A stretch of 64,000 bases of DNA from Herbaspirillum sp. 3R11 (lineage in GTDB: Bacteria; Pseudomonadota; Gammaproteobacteria; Burkholderiales; Burkholderiaceae_D): NCBI RefSeq assembly GCF_004563925.1, contig NZ_SPNJ01000006.1, forward strand, positions 310,001 to 374,000, read 5' to 3'. Of the stretch, positions 9,224-20,700 are shown piece by piece. Numbering within the stretch: position 1 is the stretch's first letter; every line of letters starts with the position of its first letter. Under the pieces are notes generated by a model. The model saw only the letters and a program-made list of their open reading frames with translations, was not told where the DNA came from and made no database searches. The position numbers were made by a program, and so were the translations under genes.

Positions 9224-9225
9224 TA
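8039..9225 (+). repeat. tuf repeat unit A (pairs with 29486-30672)
   Basis: Direct repeat of about 1.19 kb shared with the second tuf gene. The only base difference I noticed inside the coding region is codon 4 (GGC at 8036-8038 versus GGT at 29483-29485). Similarity ends two bases past the stop codon and just before codon 4, so gene conversion rather than recent whole-locus duplication is likely. Confidence 0.9.
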
Positions 9226-9335
9226 AGAAGAGTAGCAATCGCCGCGATTCGGGAAATTCCCGCCTCGCGGCGTTGATGTCTGAGCGGCAAGCGTAAGTTG
9301 GCTGGCCAAGCCGTTCAGATCAGTGTTTTGATCGT

Positions 9336-9411
9336 AGGGGTGTAGCTCAATTGGCAGAGCGCCGGTCTCCAAAACCGGAGGTTGGGGGTTCGATGCCCTC
9401 CGCCCCTGCCA
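9336..9411 (+). tRNA. tRNA-Trp (anticodon CCA)
   Basis: A 76-base tRNA. The acceptor AGGGGTG pairs with CGCCCCT, the discriminator is G, and the CCA is encoded. The anticodon CCA is at 9369-9371 in the loop CTCCAAA. It sits between tuf and secE, as is common in proteobacteria. Confidence 0.97.
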
Positions 9412-9446
9412 CCGATTCAGGTGAGTAGGGTACTGAAAGTAAATAA

Positions 9447-9827
9447 ATGTCTAACCAGCCTGTACAAACCGTCAATACATCAAGCGACAAGCTCAAGGTT
9501 GCCCTGGCAATCGTAGCAGTCATCGCGGGTGTGGTCGGTTTTTTTGTGTTGTCGGGTCAATCGACGCCGGTGCGCGCACTGGCCCTGGTGGCCGGCTTGC
9601 TGGTGGCGGTAGGTTTCGCCTGGACATCTTCGCAAGGTCGCGGTTTCGTCGGCTTTGCCAAAGAATCGGTACGTGAAACCAAAAAAGTTGTCTGGCCTAC
9701 CCGCAAGGAAGCGACGCAGATCACGGCGATTGTGTTCGCCTTTGTGCTGATCATGGCGATCTTCCTGTGGGGTACGGACAAGTTGCTCGAATTCCTGTTG
9801 TATGACGTAATTTTGGGCTGGAAATAA
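9447..9827 (+). CDS. secE: Preprotein translocase subunit SecE
   Basis: A 126-residue inner-membrane subunit of the SecYEG channel. It shows three hydrophobic segments, at about residues 18-35, 45-60 and 95-112, as in the long E. coli form rather than the single-span short form. The conserved amphipathic stretch [17 protein letters not shown] lies before the last span. nusG follows two bases after the stop, the classic secE-nusG pair. Its partner SecY is encoded at 40315. Confidence 0.96.
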   Translation: MSNQPVQTVNTSSDKLKVALAIVAVIAGVVGFFVLSGQSTPVRALALVAGLLVAVGFAWTSSQGRGFVGFAKESVRETKKVVWPTRKEATQITAIVFAFVLIMAIFLWGTDKLLEFLLYDVILGWK

Positions 9828-9829
9828 AA

Positions 9830-10420
9830 ATGAGCGATAGCACACAAGACAGCGCACCGATTGGTGCGCAAAGCGTTTCAAGCGCAAGTAAAAAGCGCTG
9901 GTACGTTGTGCATGCCTATTCCGGCATGGAAAAGAGTGTGCAGCGTGCACTGACCGAGCGCATCGTCCGCGCCGGCATGGAAGAACAGTTCGGCCAGATC
10001 CTGGTGCCGACTGAAGAAGTCGTGGACATGAAAAATGGCCACAAGTCGGTGACCGAACGTCGTTTCTTCCCGGGCTACGTCCTGGTTGAGATGGAAATGA
10101 CGGACGAAACCTGGCATCTGGTGAAAAACACCAGCAAGGTGACCGGTTTCATCGGCGGCAAGTCCAATCGCCCGACACCGATTCCGCCGCATGAAGTCGA
10201 CAAGATCATGCAGCAAATGCAGGACGGCATCGAAAAGCCGCGTCCGAAGGTCTTGTACGAAGTGGGCGAGCTGGTTCGCATCAAGGATGGTCCTTTCACC
10301 GATTTCAACGGCAACGTGGAAGAAGTGAATTACGAAAAATCCCGTGTGCGCGTCTCCGTGACCATTTTCGGTCGTGCAACACCAGTCGAGCTCGAGTTCG
10401 GCCAGGTCGAAAAAGTCTAA
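9830..10420 (+). CDS. nusG: Transcription termination/antitermination factor NusG
   Basis: A 196-residue factor that binds RNA polymerase and links it to Rho or to the ribosome. The NGN domain starts [20 protein letters not shown] and includes [12 protein letters not shown]. The C-terminal KOW domain starts [19 protein letters not shown]. The ~20-residue N-terminal extension before KRWYVVH is Ser/Ala-rich. It is translationally close to secE and precedes the ribosomal stalk operon. Confidence 0.97.
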   Translation: MSDSTQDSAPIGAQSVSSASKKRWYVVHAYSGMEKSVQRALTERIVRAGMEEQFGQILVPTEEVVDMKNGHKSVTERRFFPGYVLVEMEMTDETWHLVKNTSKVTGFIGGKSNRPTPIPPHEVDKIMQQMQDGIEKPRPKVLYEVGELVRIKDGPFTDFNGNVEEVNYEKSRVRVSVTIFGRATPVELEFGQVEKV

Positions 10421-10559
10421 GCAGCAACAGATATCAAGCGCCCGCAGGAGCGCGGCGAAATGCAAGTTTCCCCAAATCCTGCAGCAGCAGAGGAGCCCCA
10501 GTAAAAACGCCGCAAGGCAGATGAACAGGCGCTAACACTCAATCAACGTAGGAGCCATC

Positions 10560-10991
10560 ATGGCAAAGAAAATCATCGGTTTTATCAAGCTGCAAGTGCC
10601 AGCTGGTAAAGCAAATCCATCTCCACCGATCGGCCCGGCGCTGGGTCAGCGCGGTCTGAACATCATGGAATTCTGTAAGGCATTCAATGCCCAGACTCAA
10701 GGTCTTGAGCCGGGTCTGCCGATTCCAGTCGTGATCACTGCATTTGCGGACAAGTCCTTCACTTTCGTGATGAAGACTCCTCCAGCAACCATCCTGATCA
10801 AGAAGGCTGCCGGCATCCAAAAGGGTTCCGCCAAGCCGCATACAGACAAGGTTGGCAAGATTACTCGTAAACAAGCGGAAGAAATCGCTACCCAGAAGAA
10901 GCCGGATCTTACCGCTGCTGATCTGGAAGCGGCTGTGCGCACCATCGCTGGTTCGGCACGTTCCATGGGCATCACGGTGGAGGGTCTGTAA
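10560..10991 (+). CDS. rplK: 50S ribosomal protein L11
   Basis: A 143-residue stalk-base protein that binds the GTPase-associated region of 23S rRNA. The N-domain motif [19 protein letters not shown] is intact, including the proline-rich hinge region that thiopeptide antibiotics contact. AGGAG precedes the ATG. The stop overlaps the rplA start by one base, so L11 and L1 are translationally coupled. In E. coli L1 represses this mRNA; I did not identify the L1 site here. Confidence 0.99.
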   Translation: MAKKIIGFIKLQVPAGKANPSPPIGPALGQRGLNIMEFCKAFNAQTQGLEPGLPIPVVITAFADKSFTFVMKTPPATILIKKAAGIQKGSAKPHTDKVGKITRKQAEEIATQKKPDLTAADLEAAVRTIAGSARSMGITVEGL

Positions 10992-11686
10992 TGGCTAAGT
11001 TGACAAAACGCGCTAAGGCGCAAGAAGGCAAGATCGATAGCACCAAGGCTTATCCTTTCGATAACGCGCTGGCGCTGGTCAAGGAATTCGCAACAGCAAA
11101 GTTCAACGAATCGATCGACGTGTCCGTCCAACTGGGCGTTGACGCGAAGAAGTCGGACCAAGTCGTCCGCGGTTCCGTGGTTCTGCCGGCTGGTACAGGC
11201 AAGACCGTTCGCGTCGCCGTGTTCGCTTCGGGCGAAAAGGCTGAGCAAGCCAAGGCAGCCGGCGCAGACGTGGTCGGTATGGAAGACCTGGCCGAAATGG
11301 TCAAGGCCGGCAACATGCCTTTCGACATCGTGATCGCTTCGCCGGACACCATGCGTATCGTCGGTACTCTGGGTCAGATCCTGGGTCCACGCGGCCTGAT
11401 GCCTAACCCGAAGGTCGGCACCGTGACTCCTGACGTGGCTACCGCCGTCAAGAACGCCAAGGCTGGTCAAGTCCAATATCGTACCGACAAGGGCGGCATC
11501 ATTCACGCCACCATCGGTCGCAAGTCGTTCAGCGATGCAGATCTGAAGTCGAATCTGGTTGCACTGATCGATGCGCTGAACAAGGCCAAGCCGGCCACCA
11601 GCAAGGGTGTTTACCTGCGCAAGGTGTCGCTGTCGTCCACCATGGGCGCTGGCGTCCGCGTGGATCAATCGACTCTGTCGGCTTAA
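10991..11686 (+). CDS. rplA: 50S ribosomal protein L1
   Basis: A 231-residue L1-stalk protein and, by analogy with E. coli, the translational repressor of the rplKA mRNA. The signature [20 protein letters not shown] followed by [10 protein letters not shown] is present. Its ATG shares one base with the rplK stop (TAATG). The next gene, rplJ, is 325 bases away and has its own leader. Confidence 0.99.
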   Translation: MAKLTKRAKAQEGKIDSTKAYPFDNALALVKEFATAKFNESIDVSVQLGVDAKKSDQVVRGSVVLPAGTGKTVRVAVFASGEKAEQAKAAGADVVGMEDLAEMVKAGNMPFDIVIASPDTMRIVGTLGQILGPRGLMPNPKVGTVTPDVATAVKNAKAGQVQYRTDKGGIIHATIGRKSFSDADLKSNLVALIDALNKAKPATSKGVYLRKVSLSSTMGAGVRVDQSTLSA

Positions 11687-12011
11687 GTAAAGAATCAAGT
11701 CCTCGTTTCCTCAAGGAGACGAGGCGCATCTTTGGGCTGGAGCATTTTGCAATTGTGAAGTGCTTCAGGCAATCAAAGACCGTTGGGCGGCATGCAGCAG
11801 GCAGGCATAAAGTTAAAACGTCGGAGACTCGCGTTTCTGATTACCCAGCGCAGATGGTGACCCCGAACAAGTTTTGCAGTCTCACACAGCGTTTCATGTT
11901 TCACGAAACGCTGCAATGAACTCCTAACGTCGGACGCCGTGTTCGAACCGATGTAAGGCAAGCAGGTTTTTCGCCTGTGTCGTCGCCAAGCATCATTTTT
12001 GGAGGTTGATC
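11687..12011 (+). promoter_or_regulatory. rplJ leader (probable L10-L12 regulatory region)
   Basis: This 325-base gene-free stretch separates rplKA from rplJL. It holds a perfect 9-bp hairpin, CAGCGTTTC (11887-11895) with GAAACGCTG (11905-11913), and a GGAGG ribosome site at 12001-12005. In E. coli and Bacillus the equivalent leader binds the L10-L12 complex; I infer the same here from position and length. I could not pick a convincing promoter inside it. Confidence 0.5.
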
Positions 12012-12560
12012 TTGAGTCTCAATCTGAATGACAAAAAGGCCGTTGTCGCCGAAGTCGCTGCAAAAGTAGCAACTGCACAGACTATCGTCGTGGCTGAATA
12101 CCGTGGCATCCAGGTTGGTCACTTGACGCAACTGCGCGCCAAAGCGCGTGACCAAGGCGTGTACCTGCGCGTGTTGAAAAACACACTCGCGCGTCGTGCC
12201 GTTGAAGGTTCCGCGTTTGCTGACCTCGCTTCTGAAATGACCGGTCCGCTGATCTATTCGATCTCGGAAGATGCCGTTGCTGCAGCCAAAGTCATCGCTG
12301 ACTTTGCTAAGACCAACGACAAGCTGGTTGTCAAGGCGGGTAACTATGCAGGCAAATCGCTGGATAAAGCAGCGGTTGTCGCATTGGCAAATATCCCAAG
12401 CCGCGAAGTATTGCTGGCCCAGTTGTTGGGCATGATGCAAGTTCCGGTTGCTGGATTTACGCGTGGTCTGGCTGCTCTGGCAGCCAAAAAAGAAGCCGAA
12501 TCCGGCACAGCGGCAGCGCCAGCTGCAGAAGCAGCTCCGGCTGCCGAAGCCGAAGCTTAA
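12012..12560 (+). CDS. rplJ: 50S ribosomal protein L10
   Basis: The 182-residue stalk scaffold that carries the L7/L12 dimers. I place the start at TTG 12012 ([19 protein letters not shown]), six bases after a perfect GGAGG; the open frame also allows TTG at 12006, which would sit directly against that site. The body contains [17 protein letters not shown] and [11 protein letters not shown]. The C-terminal Ala/Glu-rich tail (after residue ~160) is typical. rplL follows after 108 bases. Confidence 0.96.
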   Translation: MSLNLNDKKAVVAEVAAKVATAQTIVVAEYRGIQVGHLTQLRAKARDQGVYLRVLKNTLARRAVEGSAFADLASEMTGPLIYSISEDAVAAAKVIADFAKTNDKLVVKAGNYAGKSLDKAAVVALANIPSREVLLAQLLGMMQVPVAGFTRGLAALAAKKEAESGTAAAPAAEAAPAAEAEA

Positions 12561-12668
12561 GTCGTTTGACCGCTCAGGCGGTCGCGATTTTGGCAAGGCC
12601 CTGTGTCTTTCGCTTTTTTAGCGTCAGTACCGACTAGATGTTTTATCGAAAAAAATTAGGAGTTTCAA

Positions 12669-13046
12669 ATGGCAATTAGCAAAGACGATATCCTGGAAGC
12701 CGTAGGCAACCTGACAGTATTGGAATTGAATGATCTGGTGAAGGCATTCGAAGAAAAGTTCGGCGTTTCCGCAGCAGCTATGGCTGTCGCTGGTCCTGCT
12801 GGTGGTGGCGCTGGCGCCGCTGCTGCTGAAGAGCAAACTGAGTTCACCGTTGTTCTGGCCGAAATCGGCGCGAACAAGGTTGGCGTCATTAAGGCAGTTC
12901 GCGAAATCACCGGTCTGGGCTTGAAAGAAGCTAAAGACCTGGTTGACGGCGCACCGAAGCCAGTCAAGGAAGCAATTCCTAAGGCAGATGCTGAAGCAGC
13001 TAAGAAGAAGCTGGAAGAAGCTGGCGCGAAAGCTGAAATCAAGTAA
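12669..13046 (+). CDS. rplL: 50S ribosomal protein L7/L12
   Basis: A 125-residue multicopy stalk protein that recruits the translational GTPases. The N-terminal dimerisation domain is followed by the Ala/Gly hinge (around residues 38-54) and the C-terminal factor-binding domain [27 protein letters not shown] precedes the ATG. The usual rplJ-rplL order is kept. Confidence 0.99.
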   Translation: MAISKDDILEAVGNLTVLELNDLVKAFEEKFGVSAAAMAVAGPAGGGAGAAAAEEQTEFTVVLAEIGANKVGVIKAVREITGLGLKEAKDLVDGAPKPVKEAIPKADAEAAKKKLEEAGAKAEIK

Positions 13047-13381
13047 TTTTTACTTGAGCTGGAATATCGCCGGTTCGCCGGCGCATCGTTCCACCGGAGT
13101 CAAAGTGCAGAATCCTTTGAAAAAAGGATTCGGCTTTGGCTCCTTTGTCGTTTCGTAATTTTGTATGTGAATTTGAGTCCGATTCGAATTTGCGTCGAAT
13201 TCAAGTTCGTTAATGGTCAGCAGTTTCTTGCCAGCTTCGCCGGTGAAGCAAGAGAAGGCGCCAACCAAGACTGAAGGGCTGAGACTTGAGGTTTCGCTGC
13301 TAACGGATTGCAGCAACAAGGCAACAAGCAATCCGGGCGAGTCCTGAACTCTCTATCCTTCCTGTCACTCACGGAGTGTCC
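13047..13381 (+). other. rplL-rpoB intergenic region with hairpin
   Basis: A 335-base gap. It contains a perfect hairpin, AATCCTTT (13111-13118) with AAAGGATT (13123-13130), closed by a GAAA tetraloop. A GCAACAAGGCAACAAGCAA patch lies at 13313-13331 and an ACGGAG ribosome site at 13371-13376. By analogy with E. coli, where an attenuator and a processing site lie here, this gap sets the RNA-polymerase to stalk-protein ratio. The hairpin lacks a T run. Confidence 0.45.
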
Positions 13382-16300
13382 ATGCACTACTCATTTACTG
13401 AGAAGAAGCGTATTCGTAAATCCTTTGCGAAACGCGCTAACGTCCACAACGTTCCGTTCCTGCTAGCGACTCAGATCGAGTCATACCAGACATTCTTGCA
13501 GACGGACAAAACAACGTCCCAACGCAAGAACGAAGGTCTGCAATCGGCCTTTACATCGATTTTCCCTATCGTTTCGCACAATGGTTTCGCGCGTCTCGAA
13601 TTCTTGTCCTATGTGTTGGGCGCGCCGCCGTTCGACGTCAAGGAATGCCAACAACGTGGCCTGACCTTCGCGTCGCCGCTGCGTGCCAAGGTGCGTCTGG
13701 TGATCCTGGACAAGGAATCGCCAACCAAGCCGGTTGTGAAAGAAATGAAAGAACAGGAAGTCTACATGGGCGAATTGCCGCTCATGACGACCACCGGTTC
13801 GTTCGTCATCAACGGCACCGAGCGCGTCATCGTGTCGCAGCTGCACCGTTCGCCTGGCGTGTTCTTCGAACATGACCGCGGCAAGACGCACTCGTCCGGC
13901 AAGCTGTTGTTCTCCGCACGTATCATTCCTTACCGCGGTTCGTGGCTGGACTTCGAATTCGATCCGAAGGACATCCTGTTCTTCCGCGTCGACCGTCGTC
14001 GCAAGATGCCGGTAACGATCCTGCTCAAGGCCATCGGCATGACGTCCGAGCAGATCCTGGCGAACTTCTTCGTGTTCGACAATTTCACCTTGCACGCTGA
14101 AGGCGCCGAGATGGAATTCGTGCCCGAGCGTCTGCGCGGCGAAGTGGCGCGCTTCGACATTCTCGACAAAGCGGGCAAGCCGCTGGTCGCGAAAGACAAG
14201 CGTATCAACGCCAAGCATGTGCGCGACATCGAAGCTGCCGGCATCAAGCAGATTTCCGTGCCGGAAGATTACCTGCTGGGTCGCGTATTGGCGAAGAACG
14301 TCGTCGACGGCGACACCGGTGAAGTCATCGCTTCGGCCAACGACGAGTTGACCGAAGAACTGCTGGCCCGCCTGCGCGAAGCCGACATCGATGCAGTCCA
14401 GACTCTGTACACCAACGATTTGGATCAGGGCGGCTACATCTCGCAAACATTGCGTACCGACGACACAGCGGATCAAACCGCTGCGCGCGTGGCAATCTAT
14501 CGCATGATGCGTCCTGGCGAACCGCCGACCGAAGACTCGGTGGAAGCCCTGTTCAACGGCCTGTTCTACAGCGAAGACCGTTACGACCTGTCGGCAGTCG
14601 GCCGCATGAAGTTCAACCGCCGTATCGGCCGTGATGAACTGACTGGCGCCATGACGCTGTCGAACGAAGACATCCTGGCCGTGATCAAGATTCTGGTTGA
14701 GTTGCGCAATGGCCGCGGCGAAGTCGATGACATCGATCACTTGGGTAACCGTCGCGTCCGTTGCGTCGGCGAACTGGCGGAAAATCAATTCCGCGCCGGT
14801 CTGGTCCGCGTTGAGCGCGCCGTCAAGGAACGCCTCGGCCAAGCCGAAGCGGACAACCTGATGCCGCACGACCTGATCAACTCCAAGCCGATCTCGGCAG
14901 CGATCCGTGAATTCTTCGGTTCGTCGCAGTTGTCGCAGTTCATGGACCAAACCAACCCGCTGTCGGAAATCACGCATAAACGCCGTGTTTCCGCCCTGGG
15001 ACCTGGCGGTCTGACCCGCGAACGCGCCGGCTTTGAAGTCCGCGACGTGCACCCGACCCACTATGGCCGCGTGTGCCCGATCGAAACGCCTGAAGGCCCG
15101 AACATCGGCCTGATCAACTCGCTGGCGCTGTATGCCCGCCTGAATGAATACGGCTTCCTGGAAACCCCATACCGCAAGGTTGAGGGCAGCAAGGTTACCA
15201 ACCAGATCGACTATCTGTCGGCAATCGAAGAAGGCCGCTACATCATCGCTCAGGCGAATGCGACCATCGACGCTTCGCTGAAGCTGTCCGATGAACTGGT
15301 CTCGGCGCGTGAAGCCGGCGAAACCATTCTGGTGTCGCCGGAGCGCGTCCAGTACATGGACGTGGCCCCAGGCCAGGTCGTGTCGGTGGCGGCATCGCTG
15401 ATTCCGTTCCTCGAACACGATGATGCGAACCGCGCATTGATGGGCGCCAACATGCAACGTCAGGCTGTTCCTTGCCTGCGTCCGGAAAAGCCGCTGGTCG
15501 GCACCGGCATCGAGCGTACCGTTGCAGTTGACTCGGGTACGACCGTGCAAGCGCTGCGTGGCGGTATCGTCGATTACGTCGATGCAGGCCGTGTGGTGAT
15601 CCGCGTGAACGATGAAGAAGCGCAGGCTGGTGAAGTCGGCGTCGACATCTACAACCTGATCAAGTACACACGTTCGAACCAGAACACCAACATCAACCAG
15701 CGTCCTATCGTCAAGGTGGGCGACCGTGTCGCCAAGCAAGACGTGATCGCCGACGGCGCATCGACCGACCTGGGCGAACTGGCTCTGGGTCAGAACATGC
15801 TGGTGGCGTTCATGCCATGGAACGGCTACAACTTCGAAGATTCGATCCTGATCTCCGAAAAAGTCGTTGCTGACGACCGCTACACCTCGATCCATATCGA
15901 AGAGTTGTCGGTGGTTGCACGTGACACCAAGCTCGGCGCGGAAGAAATCACCCGTGATATTTCGAACCTGGCTGAAAACCAACTGGCGCGTCTGGACGAG
16001 TCCGGCATCACCTACATCGGTGCTGAAGTCGAAGCCGGCGATACGCTGGTCGGTAAAGTGACGCCAAAGGGCGAAACTCAGCTGACACCGGAAGAAAAGC
16101 TGCTGCGCGCGATCTTCGGCGAAAAAGCTTCGGACGTTAAGGACACCTCGCTGCGCGTGCCTTCGGGCATGGTCGGCACCGTCATCGACGTGCAAGTGTT
16201 CACCCGTGAAGGCATCCAACGCGACAAGCGCGCTCAACAGATCATCGACGATGAACTGAAGCGCTATCGCCTGGACCTGAACGATCAGCTGCGTATCGTT

Positions 16301-17488
16301 GAAGGCGATGCCTTCCAGCGTCTGGAAAAGATGCTGATCGGCAAGGTCGCCAACGGCGGTCCGAAGAAACTGGTCAAGGGCACCAAGCTGGACAAGGCGT
16401 ACCTGGACGATCTGGACAAGTATCACTGGTTCGACATCCGCCCGGCGGATGACGACATGGCGACTGCTCTGGAAGCGATCAAGGAATCGATCGCCGAAAA
16501 GCGTCACCAGTTCGATCTGGCGTTTGAAGAAAAGCGCAAGAAGCTGACCCAAGGCGATGAACTGCCGCCAGGCGTGCAAAAGATGGTCAAGGTCTACCTG
16601 GCCGTGAAGCGTCGCCTGCAACCAGGCGACAAGATGGCGGGTCGTCACGGTAACAAGGGTGTGGTTTCGCGCATCCTGCCGATCGAAGACATGCCGCACA
16701 TGGCCGACGGTACACCAGCCGACATCGTGCTGAACCCGCTGGGCGTGCCATCGCGCATGAACGTCGGTCAGGTTCTCGAAGTCCATCTGGGCTGGGCAGC
16801 CAAGGGTCTGGGCCTGCGCATCGGCGAAATGCTGACTGCACAGGTGAAGATCGCCGAACTGCGCAAGTTCCTGACGACCATCTACAACGAATCGGGCAAG
16901 AAGGAAGCGCTCGACGAGTTCAGCGATGAGGAAATCCTGGAACTGGCATCCAACCTGAAGAAGGGTGTTCCGTTCGCCACGCCGGTGTTTGACGGCGCGC
17001 ACGAAGATGAAACCCGTCGCATGCTGGATCTGGCGTACCCGGATCACATCGCCAAGCAACTGGGCATGACCCCGTCGAAGAACCAGGTCACCATGTATGA
17101 CGGCCGCACCGGCGAAGCTTTCGAGCGTTCCGTGACGGTCGGCTACATGCATTACCTGAAGCTGCATCACTTGGTTGATGACAAGATGCATGCCCGTTCG
17201 ACCGGTCCTTACTCGCTGGTTACTCAGCAGCCTCTGGGCGGTAAGGCGCAGTTCGGCGGTCAACGCTTCGGTGAAATGGAAGTCTGGGCACTGGAAGCCT
17301 ACGGCGCATCGTATGTGCTGCAGGAAATGCTGACCGTGAAGTCCGATGACGTGAACGGCCGTACCAAGGTTTATGAAAACCTGGTCAAGGGCGATCACGT
17401 GATTGACGCCGGCATGCCGGAGTCCTTCAACGTGCTGGTCAAGGAAATCCGTTCGCTCGGTATCGATATCGATCTCGAACGCGACTGA
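13382..17488 (+). CDS. rpoB: RNA polymerase beta subunit
   Basis: A 1368-residue catalytic subunit of RNA polymerase. The start [18 protein letters not shown] aligns with E. coli [17 protein letters not shown] at 13373-13376 sits five bases before the ATG, so I prefer it to the GTG at 13376. The rifampicin region reads [20 protein letters not shown] then [11 protein letters not shown], with no obvious resistance change. The C-terminal clamp region [20 protein letters not shown] is intact. Confidence 0.99.
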   Translation: MHYSFTEKKRIRKSFAKRANVHNVPFLLATQIESYQTFLQTDKTTSQRKNEGLQSAFTSIFPIVSHNGFARLEFLSYVLGAPPFDVKECQQRGLTFASPLRAKVRLVILDKESPTKPVVKEMKEQEVYMGELPLMTTTGSFVINGTERVIVSQLHRSPGVFFEHDRGKTHSSGKLLFSARIIPYRGSWLDFEFDPKDILFFRVDRRRKMPVTILLKAIGMTSEQILANFFVFDNFTLHAEGAEMEFVPERLRGEVARFDILDKAGKPLVAKDKRINAKHVRDIEAAGIKQISVPEDYLLGRVLAKNVVDGDTGEVIASANDELTEELLARLREADIDAVQTLYTNDLDQGGYISQTLRTDDTADQTAARVAIYRMMRPGEPPTEDSVEALFNGLFYSEDRYDLSAVGRMKFNRRIGRDELTGAMTLSNEDILAVIKILVELRNGRGEVDDIDHLGNRRVRCVGELAENQFRAGLVRVERAVKERLGQAEADNLMPHDLINSKPISAAIREFFGSSQLSQFMDQTNPLSEITHKRRVSALGPGGLTRERAGFEVRDVHPTHYGRVCPIETPEGPNIGLINSLALYARLNEYGFLETPYRKVEGSKVTNQIDYLSAIEEGRYIIAQANATIDASLKLSDELVSAREAGETILVSPERVQYMDVAPGQVVSVAASLIPFLEHDDANRALMGANMQRQAVPCLRPEKPLVGTGIERTVAVDSGTTVQALRGGIVDYVDAGRVVIRVNDEEAQAGEVGVDIYNLIKYTRSNQNTNINQRPIVKVGDRVAKQDVIADGASTDLGELALGQNMLVAFMPWNGYNFEDSILISEKVVADDRYTSIHIEELSVVARDTKLGAEEITRDISNLAENQLARLDESGITYIGAEVEAGDTLVGKVTPKGETQLTPEEKLLRAIFGEKASDVKDTSLRVPSGMVGTVIDVQVFTREGIQRDKRAQQIIDDELKRYRLDLNDQLRIVEGDAFQRLEKMLIGKVANGGPKKLVKGTKLDKAYLDDLDKYHWFDIRPADDDMATALEAIKESIAEKRHQFDLAFEEKRKKLTQGDELPPGVQKMVKVYLAVKRRLQPGDKMAGRHGNKGVVSRILPIEDMPHMADGTPADIVLNPLGVPSRMNVGQVLEVHLGWAAKGLGLRIGEMLTAQVKIAELRKFLTTIYNESGKKEALDEFSDEEILELASNLKKGVPFATPVFDGAHEDETRRMLDLAYPDHIAKQLGMTPSKNQVTMYDGRTGEAFERSVTVGYMHYLKLHHLVDDKMHARSTGPYSLVTQQPLGGKAQFGGQRFGEMEVWALEAYGASYVLQEMLTVKSDDVNGRTKVYENLVKGDHVIDAGMPESFNVLVKEIRSLGIDIDLERD

Positions 17489-17766
17489 TGTTCCCAAGGG
17501 CAAGGCGGCGCGGCCGTCTTGCCCTGTTTCACCGTCTGATCCTGCCGCCTGAAACAAAGGCGGCAACGTAGTAAAGTAAGCAGTTCAGCAAGCAGCTACA
17601 AGCAATTGTAAGCAGTCAAGGACGACCAAGTCTGTCCCGGTACATGCGGAACCCGGCGCAAGCCACGGCTCTCCCGCAGGTGCGAACAGGGTGTGCGCAG
17701 ATTGTGGTGCGGCCGTCTCGATATACACAGCATTACCTAGCGTTCTCACGCCAACTGGAGTGATAC
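17489..17766 (+). other. Long rpoB-rpoC intergenic region with strong hairpin
   Basis: The 278-base gap is much longer than the short spacer in E. coli. A stem of GGGCAAGGCGGC (17498-17509) with GCCGTCTTGCCC (17513-17524) has about 11 pairs and a GCG loop; it is followed by TGTTT only. A GCAAG-rich stretch fills 17581-17630. I see no coding potential and no convincing promoter. Confidence 0.6.
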
Positions 17767-20700
17767 ATGAAAGCACTGCTCGATCTATTCAAGCAAGTTC
17801 AGCAAAACGAACAATTCGACGCGATCAAAATTGGTCTGGCGTCCCCGGAAAAAATCCGTTCGTGGTCCTACGGCGAAGTCAAAAAGCCGGAAACCATCAA
17901 CTACCGTACCTTCAAGCCTGAGCGCGACGGTCTGTTCTGCGCCAAGATCTTTGGCCCGATCAAAGACTACGAATGCCTCTGTGGCAAGTACAAGCGCCTC
18001 AAGCACCGCGGCGTCATCTGCGAAAAATGCGGCGTTGAAGTCACGCTGGCCAAGGTGCGCCGTGAGCGCATGGGCCACATCGAACTGGCTTCGCCGACTG
18101 CCCACATCTGGTTCCTGAAATCGCTGCCGTCGCGTCTGGGCATGGTCCTCGACATGACCCTGCGGGACATCGAACGCGTGCTGTACTTTGAAGCCTACGT
18201 CGTGACCGATCCAGGCATGACTCCGCTGAAGAAGTGCCAGATCATGTCGGAAGACGACTACGCTGCCAAGTACGAAGAGTACGGCGACGACTTCACCGCA
18301 TTCATGGGCGCCGAAGGCATCCGTGAACTGCTGCGCTCGATCGACATCGACCGCGATGCAGAAACCCTGCGCGTGGAACTGAAGGAATCGAAGTCCGAAG
18401 CCAAGATCAAAAAATACGCCAAGCGCCTGAAGGTGCTGGAAGCGTTCCAACGTTCGGGCATCAAGCCTGACTGGATGATCATGGAAGTGCTGCCGGTGCT
18501 GCCACCGGAACTGCGTCCACTGGTCCCGCTGGACGGCGGCCGCTTTGCGACCTCCGATCTGAACGATCTGTATCGCCGCGTCATCAACCGTAACAATCGT
18601 CTCAAGCGCCTGATGGAATTGCGCGCGCCTGAAATCATCACGCGCAACGAAAAGCGCATGCTGCAAGAAGCGGTTGACTCGCTGCTGGACAACGGCCGTC
18701 GCGGTAAAGCGATGACCGGCGCCAACAAGCGTCCGCTGAAGTCGCTGGCCGAAATGATCAAGGGCAAGGGCGGTCGTTTCCGTCAAAACTTGCTGGGCAA
18801 GCGCGTCGACTACTCCGGCCGTTCCGTCATCGTGGTGGGCCCGCAGCTCAAGCTGCATCAGTGCGGTCTGCCGAAGCTGATGGCGTTGGAACTGTTCAAA
18901 CCGTTCATCTTCAACAAGCTGGAACTGATGGGTCTGGCAACGACCATCAAGGCAGCCAAGAAGCTGGTCGAAATTCAAGAGCCGGTCGTCTGGGACATCC
19001 TGGAAGACGTGATCCGCGAACATCCGGTCATGCTGAACCGCGCGCCGACATTGCACCGTCTGGGTATCCAGGCGTTCGAGCCGGTCCTGATCGAAGGCAA
19101 GGCAATCCAGCTGCATCCGCTGGTTTGCGCCGCGTTCAACGCCGACTTTGACGGTGACCAGATGGCGGTCCACGTTCCACTGTCGATCGAAGCACAGATG
19201 GAAGCGCGTACGCTGATGCTGGCGTCGAACAACATCCTGTTCCCATCGAACGGCGAACCGTCGATCGTGCCGTCCCAGGATATCGTGCTGGGTCTGTACT
19301 ACGCGACACGTGAAGCGATCAACGCCAAAAACGAAGGCATGTTGTTCCAGGACGTCTCGGAAGTCATCCGTGCGTACGACAATAAGGAAGTCGAACTGGC
19401 TACCCGCGTCACCGTGCGTATCGTTGAAAATCCAAAGGATCCGGTCACCGGCGAATTCGTCAAGACAATCAAGCGTTACGAAACGACTGTCGGCCGCGCC
19501 ATCCTGTCGGAAATTCTGCCGAAGGGCCTGCCATTCTCCGTGCTGAACCGCGCGTTGAAGAAGAAGGAAATCTCGAAGCTGATCAACACTTCGTTCCGCA
19601 AGTGCGGTCTGCGCGCGACTGTCGTGTTCGCCGACCAACTGATGCAATCGGGCTTCCGCCTGGCGACACGCGCCGGTATCTCGATCTGCGTGGACGACAT
19701 GCTGGTGCCGCCACAAAAGGCGACCATCATTGCGACTGCAGAGCAAGAAGTGAAGCAGATCGAACAGCAATACTCGTCCGGTCTGGTTACCGCCGGCGAA
19801 CGCTACAACAAGGTTGTGGACATCTGGGGCAAGGCCGGCGACGACGTCGGCAAGGCCATGATGGACCAGCTGAAGGTCGAAGACGTGGTTCGCCGCGACG
19901 GCACCAAGGGTACGCAAGAGTCGTTCAACGCGATTTACATGATGGCCGACTCCGGCGCCCGCGGTTCCGCAGCGCAGATTCGTCAGCTGGCAGGTATGCG
20001 CGGTCTGATGGCGAAGCCGGACGGTTCGATTATCGAAACGCCGATTACCGCGAACTTCCGCGAAGGCCTGAACGTGTTGCAGTACTTCATCTCGACGCAC
20101 GGCGCCCGTAAGGGTCTGGCCGATACCGCGCTGAAGACCGCGAACTCCGGTTACCTGACACGTCGTCTGGTCGACGTGACCCAGGATCTGGTCGTGATCG
20201 AAGATGATTGCGGCACGTCCAACGGCGCGTCCATGAAGGCAATGGTTGAAGGCGGTGAAGTCATTGAAGCGCTGCGCGATCGTATCCTCGGCCGCGTTGC
20301 AGCTACCGACATCATCAATCCGGAAACCCAGGCTACGCTGTACGAAGCCGGCACCCTGATGGATGAAGATACCGTTGAAGAAGTCGAACGCCTCGGCATC
20401 GACGAAGTCAAGGTTCGCACTCCGCTGACTTGCGACACGCGCTACGGCCTGTGCGCCAAGTGCTACGGTCGCGATCTGGGCCGCGGCGTGCTGGTCAACA
20501 GCGGCGAAGCAGTCGGCGTTATCGCTGCGCAGTCGATTGGTGAGCCAGGTACTCAGCTGACCATGCGTACGTTCCACATCGGTGGCGCGGCATCGCGTGC
20601 AGCAGTGGCCTCGTCGGTGGAAGCCAAGTCGAACGGCACCATCCGCTTCACGGCGACCATGCGTTACGTCACCAACGGCAAGGGCGAGCTGATCGTCATT

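Noticed and set aside
13481-17566. A 1361-codon open frame on the minus strand opposite rpoB, and a 1393-codon one opposite rpoC (17785-21966)
   Set aside because: They mirror the strong codon bias of rpoB and rpoC (GC-rich third positions keep the reverse frame free of stops). Their composition (His/Gln/Arg/Val-rich) has no recognisable domain.
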